64,000 nt of DNA from Selaginella moellendorffii (Eukaryota; Streptophyta; Lycopodiopsida; Selaginellales; Selaginellaceae), in the NCBI RefSeq assembly GCF_000143415.4, contig NW_003314286.1, positions 1,179,129-1,243,128 of the forward strand. The letters are read 5' to 3'. The notes under the pieces are model-generated. The model saw nothing but the letters and a program-made list of their open reading frames with translations, was not told the origin of the DNA and made no database searches. The position numbers and the translations under genes were made by a program. Of this stretch, positions 12,842 to 23,799 are shown piece after piece (within the stretch, counting starts at the first letter, position 1; every line of letters begins with the position of its first letter).

Positions 12842-14264
12842 TGTAAGAAACTAAAATTTCCATTTTACTTTAATCACTTAACCACACCTTTAACCACTTG
12901 CAGTAGTTTCACTTACAACCTCCATAATTATTATTTCTAACTTAGGGACATAATAAGCTTGTGAATGGCATTTATACCACTTAGCCTTTACACTTGGTCT
13001 AAGGGTTCCACGTGTCCAATCCTATGAGAAACACCTAAATATACTATTGATATATCAGCTTATTACACTAAGATTATGTTCATTTACCTTTGTCTCATAA
13101 GTAGTCCAAGACCACCCATACCATAGTTTCATCTCCCAAAGACCAAGCTATCTATTCATGAGTGGTCATCCCAGCATCCTTAGGATACTTGGAGGCATAA
13201 GAAACACCTTTCCCCAATATCCCTTCTTTAGTTTCTACCAAGTCCTTCTCTATCCACAGCTATACTCACTAACACCACCATTGGGTTAGGGTTGAAAGCT
13301 TGATTACTAACTCCCATTAACTTTTAGGACTTCCTCACTATGTGATTGTATCTTTAATCACTACACAAGATGACTATTCCTTTTTCTTTCCATAGTTCAG
13401 GATATTGGGATTACATTTTGAAACATTATGGCCCTATACAAGGATTATGGGTACTTTCCCCACCTTCAACTCTTAGGTCCTCTAGCTATATGGCTAGAGT
13501 GAAGTTCCAATGAGCCATGCAAGGTATCCAATTATGTAGTGCTATCCACATTTGAATTGGGAACATTGACCATTCGATCTCCTAGAAGAGCTAAAGCTAG
13601 CTCTTGAATACTTTATCAAATTACCCCACTTGTCCATCCATGTTCACTCTAGCCTTAAACTCTTTAATGGTTATATCATCACCCACCATATAGGTATAAC
13701 TCTCCTTGGTCACATTAGCCTTTCTTGGCCAAATTAGTTCCATTAAAATCCTCCCTCTACTATCCTTTTGGAGCTCATTAAACCCCCTAGGGTTTGGGAG
13801 ACAATCACTTTAGGCTTTCACCCTTGGACTTGGATTTTGACTTGGACTTGGACTTGGACTCAGCTTAGGCTCGGTCTCGGCCCCGGTCTTAGTCTTAGTC
13901 TCAGTCTTGATCTAGGTTCTGGTTATAATCCCCATTTTGGAGTCCTTCTCGGACTCCATCTTGGATCCCTTCTTGGACACCTTCTCAGACTTTATATCGA
14001 ACTCCTTCTTGGACTCTATCTCAAACTCTTTTTCGGATTTGATCATAAGACTTTGACGTGTCAATTCTTCTTGTGTCCTTTTTTAGAGACTTATTCACCA
14101 ATTGTTTCACTTGAGCATTTTGTTTGAATTTCCACCCCCACTCTCAACTTTCCAAGTCAGAGATTTTGATCTAAATATATTATGCTTGTTGAACTTCCAC
14201 TTTGACCACCACCATATAACACCCTTTTGGCTCTACTTTGGGGCTTAGGGATTTGTGTCTCACA
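12842..14264 (-). repeat. family A 5' LTR (inverted copy)
   Basis: Second LTR of the inverted element, with a decayed 6-bp repeat run near 13820-14040. Its left end abuts the reversed primer-binding site. It is shorter than the young LTR (about 1.42 against 1.83-1.87 kb), mostly through loss of repeat units. Confidence 0.7.
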
Positions 14265-14399
14265 AGAAAATTCACCTTGCATTTGGTGAGCCATGGCTTT
14301 GGCATAATTTCTAAAGCCTTTAATTCTAGAAACTCTAGGTGACTGTGATTTATAAAACAAAACAAAATATGTATTAAAATCTTAATAAATATAATTACC

Positions 14400-16600
14400 T
14401 TTTTGAGATTGAAGGCAACTCACAAAATCCTCTAAGCTAGCATTTGAAGAACCTATATTCTTCAATAGCAAACACTGACCTATTAGAGTCATGTATTGCT
14501 TCTACAATAGAACCACTATTTACTGTGCAATCAATCATAACACTATCTGGTGGGCAATAGAGCTTAAGCAAGACTTGCATCACCAACAGAATTTGAAATT
14601 AGTACACTGGAAATGTGTTATAGATTTGCTCATTCACAAGATTGGGTATAATGTCAGTGGAATTATTGTACCCAAAATGTGTAATGTCAATAAAACTGTA
14701 TTCTCGCTATCATGAAACCCATTATGTGTGTTTTTGTAAAAGGTATGATAGCTCCACATCATAACCTAGAAAATAAGAAAGTTTAGAAATTAAATAAAAA
14801 TATAAAATACATACTCACCTTTTCAGGCTTCCCTTGGATGCCCCTAGTATCAACGCTAATGGGATCCATGATGCGCTTGAAAGAGAATAACTTCAAATGA
14901 ACTTTTGCTACATATATTATACATTGTTCATACATTCAATTGGGTTCATTCAATAGGATGAAGACAATATGGCTAATTTTGAGGATAAGTGCTTCCAATA
15001 AAAGGAATGCATCATGTATGTGGTCGGGTGTGAGAAAATTCTAGTCCTCAACTTTTCCATCAACATCTAAAAAACCGTATAAGAAGTTAAAGAGAATAAA
15101 GTTCGCAACAAGGAGTAAGGGCCTTTGTATCTTTTGACACCAATAATCGAACTAACACCGTATATCCATATTCATGTCATCTTCCATGAAAGATGATAAC
15201 AAATTATTGAAGGAGCCAATAAAGACACCCACAATGCCTCGATTGTTATCGAAGAAACATGATGGATCTATATAAGAGTTAAGTGAATGATAAAAGCAAG
15301 GAATAATATACTACTATCATATAATGTGTTATTGATAAGAGTTTTTTCAACTCCTCATCATGAGCATCTCGTCGAGCTGAAATGAAATTACTACCAATAG
15401 TCATTGTTGCAAAAAACATATATTACCACCTTTGGTTTGTATAATTCACATTTGCTTACCTCAAGATTAACGTGATATTTTATGCACCACTTGATTATCA
15501 TTATTTACTGGTGGAACCTGATGTGGATCTTGGCTATCTGATGGTTGAATTAAAGTCTGATTTTGGCTGTTTGGTGGTGGAATATGAACTTGATCTGAAG
15601 CTTCCTCATCCTCCTCTTCATTATCACTTACATCACCATCATTACAAGAATTGATAACTTCCTTTTGGTCTAGTGTAGGGGTCTCCTTCCCTAGGAATTC
15701 CAACTCTAAAGGGCACTCTATTTTTTGTGCATTCGGAACTTTCGTAAATATTCTTGGGTATATTCCTCCATCCTTTACACCCTTTGCAATAAATCAAGTG
15801 CAAACTAGTGCCTCAAATAACATGTCTTTATATCAAAGATACTTATAAATAATACATATTTAGGGAAGATTTTAGAAATCATGTTATACCTGTAAACTAC
15901 ATATCATATGAATAAGGTTGACCATGTTGGAAATCATAAATTGTTGTGCTTGTAAACTTCTTTGGCAACCACCCGTCTTCAATCCTTTTTAATGATGTGT
16001 GGATGTATGTGTTGAAAAGACATAAATGTGCTATCTAGATTATCACTAATGTATAGTGCTAAAAGATTCACTTTCACCTATAGCATATGTGATGTAGACA
16101 TCTCTTCTCATCATATTCTCAAATACTTTTAGCAATCCTTTCTCTTTGTTCATTAAGTAGATATTGAGGAACTCTAAAATCTTTATATGTTACTTGTATG
16201 GAAGTCTCAAATTTGTAATATTATAAATCATGTCATTTGGAGTTTTGTTCATTACAAAAGTAACATATGTGCAATTGAGAAAAATTAAACATGATAAATA
16301 ACTTTCATTTATGAGAAAAAAAATTTAGCAGTCTCTAGCTACTCTTTTAACTTGCAATTGTCTATAATACATACTAGTTTTTTCAACTTTGAAGACTTTG
16401 CATATTGAATTTTCTGCTCAATTTGTATGAGATCAGTAGAGACCTCTTCCCAACTCTTCTCTAGATACGCAAATTTATAAGCATTTTTCTTGATCTTCAC
16501 CAAAGGCTAGAAATCAAAACAATAAAAATATGTCTTTATAAAGTGAAAGGGAAAGATATACTTTACACCACAAAGTGAGCATAAAATTGATTGAGTTGTT
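14400..16600 (-). pseudogene. decayed intron-containing gene of unknown family
   Basis: Several minus-strand pieces look like exons between splice-like signals. Examples: a piece at ~14650-14760 (acceptor 'ttttctag', peptide containing YKNTHNGFHDSENTVLL); one at ~14815-14880 (IMDPISVDTRGIQGK, donor 'gtgagt'); one at ~15467-15840 (GGIYPRIFTKVPNAQKIECP, then an acidic tail NEEEDEEAS rich in P, Q and N, donor 'gtaagc'); and one at ~15890-16010 (KRIEDGWLPKKFTSTTIYDF). Stops and frame changes interrupt them. I do not recognise the family. The setting suggests an old transposon gene, but a host pseudogene is possible. Confidence 0.35.
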
Positions 16601-16859
16601 GAACCATATTATACCGTTATTTCAAGTGCACGAGTGCTGAATAAGTGTTGTAAGATCATCATTATAATATTGATAAATATCATCCTCACTCAAGTTTGCC
16701 AAAAATCAGAGTTGTTCAATGTCATGAATAAGGTTCTACTTTTGAACAGCAAATCGCCCAAGCTTGCATTTAAACATGACAAAACAAGTTAAAGTAGAGT
16801 TAGAGGTGAAATTATAAAACTTATGCATTAATCTTTTGGCATGCCAAGATAAGTTTGTT

Positions 16860-17063
16860 AACATCCAAAGACCTCCAAAGTGCCTAAAGGTGGCTGGCAC
16901 AAGCTTGACTTTAGGCATTTTAGAGGCCCAAAGGGCCAAGGTTATTCAAATAACCATGGCCCCCTGGGCAACTAAAGTGTCCTAGGTGGCCAGCTTGAGC
17001 TTGACCTTAGGCACTTTGGCCACTTGGGGGGCTAAGGTTATTTGAATAACCTTAGATCCCCAA
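16860..17063. repeat. two imperfect ~95-bp direct repeats with inner palindromes
   Basis: Two adjoining units share 'agcttgac/gagcttgacc...ttaggca', a 'ggccca/ggccac' stretch and end in a 16-bp palindrome of form GGTTATT-YR-AATAACC, at 16940-16955 and 17036-17051. Nothing codes here. Confidence 0.5.
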
Positions 17064-17229
17064 GCTGCTAAATTGCCCAACCAAAAATGCTTAAAGTGGC
17101 TATAAAAATGTTTGTGTTTGCCAACAAATATGCAAAGTGGCCATCATAAAAGGAGTAAACAAAAAAAAGCATAAAAGTAATCAAATGGAAAAAACTCACA
17201 TTTAATGGCATTGTTGTTCAGTTTCCCAT

Positions 17230-17560
17230 TCGTGTGCTAGATCTCTCTTATTCTTAATCTTGCACTCTCACACACTCAATCTTTCGCACTTTTGGTCTCA
17301 ACTTGTGCACTCGATTTCTCACACTTTCTCACTCAATCTCGAGTTGTGTTTGCACTTGCATATTAGATCTCTTCCACTCACACCTTCAATCTTTCGCACT
17401 CGCACACTCAATCTCTCACTTGCAAGCTCAATCTCACACACTTATGCACTCAATCCCTTGCACTCTACCACACTTGATCTCTCACACTCTCCCGCACTTA
17501 ATCTCTTGCACTCGTGTGTTTAATATCTTGATTTCTTGCATGCTCCACTCAACCTAATCT
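17230..17560. repeat. low-complexity CACTCAATCTC tract
   Basis: About 330 bases of irregular units such as 'cactcaatctctc' and 'tcgcactc'. The open frames in it are products of the short repeat. Similar strings occur at 9720-9800 and, more GC-rich, at 25975-26150. It is followed by 'ccctaaccctaatc' runs near 17570-17605. Confidence 0.6.
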
Positions 17561-18971
17561 TGGCAGCTACCCTAACCCTAATCTTGATGGTTGCCCTAAC
17601 CCTAATCAATCTCTCATCCTAGCTATTCATTCTGAATAACCTGAATCTCAACCGTCACGATATCTTTGATTTTATTTTATCTTATCATTTTATTAAATGT
17701 GAATTATAGTTTAATGATGATATAACTAGCACCTGTCAATATTTTAGTTATTAGAGATATGATATTACTTTTTTCAAATTGTCTAGAAAGGATACATTCT
17801 TAGTACATATTTTGGAATTGTTACAGGAACTTTAAAGAGTATAAATAAGGCACATTGAAATATATTATACTATATTAATCTATAAATGGATGAATCCTCA
17901 TCAAAAAATTTATTTTATGTTGTATTAGATCCTAAATAATAGGCACATGGTTTAAATATCATTGAGCAGTATTCATAATTATGGATAAAACTCGAGTTAT
18001 ACTAAGAATCAAATCTATCATTAAAGAATTATCATTACTTAGCACTTAAGATTTGATAAGCTTTATCACCACCTAGCACTTAAGATTTGACAACTTGATA
18101 CATCACACATGCTAAGAGTTAAATTGGATCTTTTGGATTGACACACTATAGTAGAATGTCATTATTGATATCATTATTAACTAACTAACTTTACACGTTG
18201 AAAATCCTTCCTTAGATCTATGTGTATACATACATCAAACATCACAATAAACAATAGTAATATTAATACTGTCACACTTGCATATGTTAAATTTGCTATA
18301 GACTTTAAATTCATTTTATATGTTATTAATATTCTTCTTATTGGTCTCCTTAAATTTCAATTTATGTTTCACTATAGATTTTTACAAGTAGCATAAAGAG
18401 AGAGAGAACTGCAAAACTTATTAAGGATAGAGATGTTTTTTCTATATTTTTTAGATCACCCACCTCTTTCATTCTTTTAAAGTATTGTTTATGAAAGTTT
18501 TTATGTTAGCGTTTTGATTTTCGTCTTAGCTCTATTTCTTTAGAAGCTATAATTTGCAATGACACCGATATAGTTGCATGTTCGGAATTTCTTTTTTCCA
18601 GTGTGGGTGAGGGCAGACAGCAATAGAATTTATAGAATTCAGTGAATGTAAAACAAAAGTTAATCATCATCCTCTCCTCCTCTTTTAGTTCAAGTAAAGA
18701 AGTCATGCTAGTGCTAGTACCGAATTCACTAGCTCCATCTTCAGTAATATTCAAAGCCGTTAGTGATGCTTTCCTTCATGCCTCTCAATCGATATACGTT
18801 TGTTTTTGTATAAACCTATGAGCGAGCTTTTATCTTTCTATAATGGCAATATTTTCTTCGAGCTACCACCTCTTGTCAGTAGCATAGGTTCCAATAGAAG
18901 GGGATAGAAACCAAGTAGAATGTCTACAATTGGTGTAAGATCAAGACCACATTTCCAACATTTTAAAAATA
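17561..18971. other. AT-rich intergenic DNA
   Basis: No recognisable gene. A minus-strand open stretch at 18506-18754 (about 80 codons) has no motif I know and sits in AT-rich DNA; I do not call it a gene. Confidence 0.5.
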
Positions 18972-18995
18972 AAGCTCTATTTCGTTAAAGTGGGA
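18972..18995 (+). repeat. left terminal inverted repeat
   Basis: Twenty-four bases identical to the reverse complement of 32358-32381. Just inside, the two ends diverge, though both keep short 'gtggga'/'atggga'-like strings. Confidence 0.8.
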
Positions 18996-19631
18996 TTTAT
19001 TCAGTAAAATGGGACTAGGTACAAATTTTCAAGTATTTGAAAATGACGTGAAATTATATGTTTTTTGTCCAAGGGCTAGACATATCTGGGGCATGGTGAC
19101 TAGCGCGGTGACTTTGTGTCCAGACTGAGTCCATCTGGTTGTATAATAAATCTCATTGTCAAGGTGAACAAGCCGAATCTGAAGTTAAAGAAGAGCGATG
19201 GCATGCGCGCACACACTATTTGTTTGTTCATTGAGCGTGTGGTGAGCTTTCCAAGATGAACGTCATTCCTATTAGCCAAACATATAACTTAATGGTGAGA
19301 ACATTTAGATATTATTCAATGTTATCTTTTTCTAACGAATCTAATTGTGAAGGTGTAGCAAGAGGCATTGCTAGTCTGGAGAAGTCATTTAACTCATTTG
19401 ACCCTTAGTGTATTTTCATGAAACTAAATAACATTCATATTATTAAGGAATTTCTCTAGTACCTTTTTTTTACGACATAGAGGCTTGCATTTCTTTCAAA
19501 GGTGATTTAGTAAAAGGCCTGAGGGCACATGCCATTCTATTTCTCAGACCGGTATTAAGATATACTAGTGCAAAGGGAAAAAGGTATTTGGTGATCAAGT
19601 AAATGGCATGAGGGCACACGCCATTATAAGC
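18996..19631. other. left subterminal region of the TIR element
   Basis: No gene seen. It holds palindrome copies at 19198-19219, 19514-19535 (weak) and 19603-19624. A plus-strand string CAAGGTGAACAAGCCGAAT at 19160-19178 matches, inverted, the starts of small exon-like units at 20441-20422 and 20570-20543. Confidence 0.5.
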
Positions 19632-19889
19632 CTAAGCGCTAGTGGACACCTCCTTTTTGGTACTCTCAGCGGTACTATCATCCTTCTCCGGGTCAGTTGT
19701 TTTGCTTTGGATTGTTGTCTCTAACGTTACTGGGGCGTTCTCGATAGTTGTTAATGTTGCCGTTTGTTCAGAAAAATGATCACCTGGAGTATAGTACGGG
19801 GAGTTTGGAAGACTTATATATTCTACATCTTCACCTATCTCCTTCTCCGTCTCCTTTTCTGCCTCACTTACAGATTTTGTGCTTGCCAT
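19632..19889 (-). CDS. small hypothetical protein or exon of the TIR element
   Basis: An 85-codon open frame from ATG at 19889 (MASTKSVSEAEKETEKEIGE...) to a stop at 19632. It is rich in Glu, Thr, Ser and Lys, with no domain, signal peptide or membrane segment. An acceptor-like 'atattttag' lies 15-20 bases upstream, so it may be a 3' exon of a longer minus-strand transcript. A 22-bp palindrome begins eight bases past the stop. It could be a regulatory or DNA-binding accessory peptide or a chance frame. Confidence 0.35.
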   Translation of the reverse strand: MASTKSVSEAEKETEKEIGEDVEYISLPNSPYYTPGDHFSEQTATLTTIENAPVTLETTIQSKTTDPEKDDSTAESTKKEVSTSA

Positions 19890-20529
19890 GAGAACGCTCT
19901 TCACCCTAAAATATGGAGTTCGTTGTGTTATAAAAGGAAACCAACACACACGCTACAAGGGAATGATGGTACATAAAGCACGTAAGCCCACAATATGGGT
20001 TTATGTGCCATTAATATGGGCCATACGCCATATTATTAGATTTATGCACATGTGATTGGTAAATGAATATGTCACATCATCTTTGTTTTACCTCACACAC
20101 TATATTAGGCCTAATGAACCATATCACATGTGCGGACATGCTATATATATGGAGAAGTATTATGCAAGGATAGAAAAATTCAATGCATGATTGTGGAGAG
20201 CAATGGCATGAAGCCACATGCTAAATAACATTTTAGAGAAAGAATTAAAATAGAAACATGCAAACAGTACTGAGTGGACCAAGACTTAGAAGTGCACAAT
20301 TGAATGAGGTATTTCTAATAAATATTTCACTCACCTCATATAGGAATGGCTACCACTCTCAAATGGCGTATCGCCTCATGCCATCACCTCGCAATTTGTT
20401 ATAACAATCCGATGAATTCATATTCGGCTTGTTCACCTTGAACTTTAAGTAAGATTTGCTAGAACAACTAAGAATTTATACTTGTTATTTGTATCATCTC
20501 ACATAGGAATGGCGTAAGGCCACATGCCA

Positions 20530-23500
20530 TCACGCCTCCTCTGATTCAGATTCGGATTGTTCACCTTGAAATAAAATACATTAGAAACTTAGTAAAGGAA
20601 TATTAATGAATCTCACCTTGAACCCGGGTTATGAATGCTCTTGCTGCATCTCTTGCATGGTCTGGCAAGGTGATGGTGGCACTCTGCTTCCGCATCCAAC
20701 CATGCACAACATTATCCACCGATATGCTCATGCTGGGATCCCTTGGATTTAGCACCCATCTCTTTTCTAGGCAATCCTTCGTATATCCGGAACTTGGCTT
20801 GAACCACTCCACAGTTATATTGAAGGAGTTAGTTTCCGCGTCCTCCTCTGCATCAGTGATGCAGCGCCCCACCCATATCATTTGTTTTTTATTACTGGGT
20901 CTAACAAGCACGACCATTCCTTTGCAGACCTGTACTGGATTGAATGCTGAATCCGGCTTCTTGTTCCTCGGCCCACAATAGTGATCCTCAACATCGTTAT
21001 CTATCACTGCATTTCTAGAGGACATTGTTCCGCTACTATCTGGTGCTCTGGGTTCTGGCCAAAAGGACTCTTCCAATTCTTCATATACAACCGGCCCATT
21101 TTGGATAGCAGATATAATCTTCTCCCAGTATTCGAGCAAAGGCTTGCACCTCTGAAAATAGGATTCTCCACCAAACACCAACCCCCTCTTCCAAAAGGCA
21201 ATATGCTGTCTAATCCTGGCCACTATACTTTCCTGGTCTTTGAGTCCATCCGGGTGCATCGGCCGTGGGGAACCCTGAGGAATCATAGGTTCCCCAGTTA
21301 TGGGATCTCTCTTGAAGAGTTCAATGCGTCCACTGGCAGCCACACTGTGTCCCATTCTCTCATCTTGTACCTCATCACTGGAGCACCGTCACGCATGCTG
21401 AAATGAAACTGAAGAGGCTTGGAGTGGCCAATCAACGTTTTGGATCCGTCCCTGATGTAGCCTCTTACAAACCCCTTAAAGTCTGGAACCTCTGTCACAA
21501 GTGCAGCTTCAACAGTGCCTTTGATGCAATTTTGGAATTCATCGTAGAGTTGTGGGAGGGTGAGGACATTGGATCGCCGGAGGGACTCTGCTAGGTGACT
21601 GAACATGGCATCGACGTCTTCATGAGTGTGCCCAACCATGAGAAAGCCAAGTGTAACCGTTTCAAATATGCCTTTGGCAACAAGCATCGCCAAGTACGCA
21701 AAGACGTACATGTTTTTGTTCTCACTGCCAGCATTGTCTGTTTGGAGCAGAAGATGGGGTGGAAGGCCACATCGGCCGCAAGAACTTCCTTGAGATTCTG
21801 CTTCGTTTGGATGAGGCTGTGCATTCACCGGGCGACCAGCCTCGTCGGAATAGCATGAGGCCTCACGTGATAACCCTACAATCTGACGGCTAACATATTC
21901 ACTGGGATGGCATGGGGCCCCATGCGATACTGCAAGCCTTTGCTCCTCCTCCAGCTGAACCCTGTATGGGGTTCGATAGACAAGGGCCTTATGCAAGGGT
22001 TGGCCGTTCAGCTCAGTCTGTGCACTTTGTAGAGACCTTAAGTGTTTTGCTAGGGACGCAATCATCATGTTTGCACCCCCGCCACCCCATAGAGGTACAA
22101 AGAAGTTCCCATAGTTCTGGGCACCATGCCCATGAGCGATTATGCCAAACAGAGACATAGGCAGCTGCATGGATGAAGAGATTGCCTTGGGGGCAGGATT
22201 GAGTCGAGGTAAACACGTCTTTTTCTGGTCCATTTTGTCGTGGATGATGCAGAGGTAAGAGTTAGGTCTCTCCATGGAGAGAATCCTGTTATGATAATAT
22301 GCAGTCCTGCAGCTTCTCTGCTCGATGTTGTGGTCGAGCCGCCTTCTAACCAACGTCTCTTGCTCTTGAGCGCTGCAAGAATTCTTCGACAAAGCCATTT
22401 TGATAGCAGTGCACTCGTCACACTTTGAAAAGCTGGAGTACTTTCCTATACTCACATCCCTGAACCTGTTGCTCCACAATCTACTAAATCTAGATTGGCT
22501 CAGCTTCCTGTAGCCATTACTCTAGAGTTCCCGATTCACATCTTCCAATATGGCCCCTTTGGTATACATGGAAGGGAGAACTCGTTGGGTGTCTCGTGTT
22601 CCATCTTCCAAGAGGCGGGTTTTATGTGGTTGCTGCTCGCTACATGTCTCGACAAACCTCTTGAAGATTGCCTCTCCATATACAACATGACCCCTGGTTT
22701 TGTGCGTACTGTCGTTCCCATGGACTGCCTGTTGAACCCTTTGTTCCTCGAACTCAGTTTTGATTCTGTAGAATGTGCTTCGAGGGACTCCATAAATGAT
22801 TCTCCATGCCTTCATGCAGACCAAACCCCTCTGGAAGACCATGCCCCCCACCTGATGTTCTGAAGCATCAACAGATGACCGTAATGCCTCATACACAAAA
22901 TTGCGAGCTGCCTTCCAGGACAATGTCTTGTATCTTGCTCTCTCCTCTTCAATAGCATCCCAATCAGCATGTTGATAGCACCTCCTCTTGCAACAAGCAA
23001 CTGTCGAGACCATTCGAACCTCCATCGCCATTTTCTGCCTTTTCGGTTCGTTGCTCAGATCCCTTTGGCTGCGCTTTAGGAAGGTGTACTTTCTTTTCCC
23101 ATGAAGAGATGTTCTGTCATCAGTTGTAGTGGTGTTTGATTGTGAATCCTTCACATTCTCAAACACTAAGTGCCTCAATTTCCACCGCACAATGCTTCTA
23201 ATAGTCAGACTGTTTTCTTCTGTGTCAACAACCTCTAAAATCGCAACTCCAATATCATCCCAGCCCAATTCTTGATTAGCAACTGCATCTCTTGGATCGA
23301 CAACTGTTTTCCACCGCACAATGCTTCCAATAGTCAGACTGTTTTCTTTTGTGTCAACAACCTCTAAAATCGCAACTCCAATATCATCCCAGCCCAATTC
23401 TTGATTAGCAACCGCATCTCTTGGATCGACAACTGTGGCTAAGCCCTCAGCTACCACCTCCCCCTCGGGGTTGTTTAGAAACACCTTTGCCTGAATCCAT

Positions 23501-23799
23501 GTAGCACGGTTCTTAAGATCCACGGAGGGAACATGCATCGCACTTGCGCTGTCCCCAACATCTGCTTTCTTCTGAAGATTTTTCAAGGCAACAACAACAT
23601 TTACCCCGACGACCATCTCTCCTCGTTCAATAGCAACCACATTCCCATCGAAGACAGTCTCTACTGATACAGCAGCATTGCCTTCCCCAAGCCTTTGACA
23701 GTGTATAACAAAGTTCCGATCCATAGACACAAGGGTCCCTTTTGCAACTCTCTTCCCACCATTCAAAATGTAAACCTTTTCCCTAACCCTGAAGGCCAT
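20530..23799 (-). pseudogene. DUF8039/DUF7869-like transposase-type gene with a stop and a frameshift
   Basis: From ATG 23799 the product shows, in order: two DUF8039-like modules (VAKGTLVSMD...LGEG; VAEGLATVVDPRD...SIVRW), the second tandemly duplicated; a basic stretch; a Cys-containing segment (ACCKRRC ~residue 270) with GMVFQRGLVCMKAWRIIYGV-STFY, as found before DUF7869 domains; and a DUF7869-like core. The core has FSKCDEC, then D in HDKMDQKKT, D in LLLQTDN-SENKN and acidic residues in GHTHEDVD, spaced like a DDE/D RNase H-fold transposase. The C-terminal part (VLVRP...IWVGR...VEWFKP) resembles small chromatin-binding modules. A TAG at 22524-22522 breaks the frame and a one-base shift is needed near 21320. 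A 52-bp intron (20616-20565) leads to a last exon ending in TGA at 20532-20530. Two palindromes at 21850-21928 may mark another intron. Catalytic role is inferred from motif order. Confidence 0.7.
23181..23438 (-). repeat. 129-bp tandem duplication inside the transposase-like gene
   Basis: Units 23181-23309 and 23310-23438 differ at only a few bases. The length is a multiple of three, so 43 residues (TVVDPRDAVANQELGWDD... ) are simply repeated in frame. This is a recent local duplication within the second DUF8039-like module. Confidence 0.9.

Larger units (their letters stand above)
6847..14264 (-). mobile_element. family A LTR retrotransposon, non-coding, inverted old copy
   Basis: A complete but decayed element on the minus strand. 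Its LTRs are 12842-14264 (5') and 6847-8468 (3'); read on the minus strand they start TGTGAGACAC and end near CTTACA, like the young copy at 53,786-61,594. The sequence next to the 5' LTR is the reverse complement of a tRNA-iMet primer-binding site (near 12829-12839). Flanks are GGAAA (6842-6846) and AGAAA (14265-14269), a one-mismatch 5-bp target duplication. The internal part has no gag or pol, so it is a large non-autonomous derivative (LARD) that would need proteins in trans. Many indels and substitutions between its LTRs mark it as old. Confidence 0.8.

Noticed and set aside
18506-18754. 82-codon minus-strand open frame
   Set aside because: AT-rich surroundings and no motif; likely chance.
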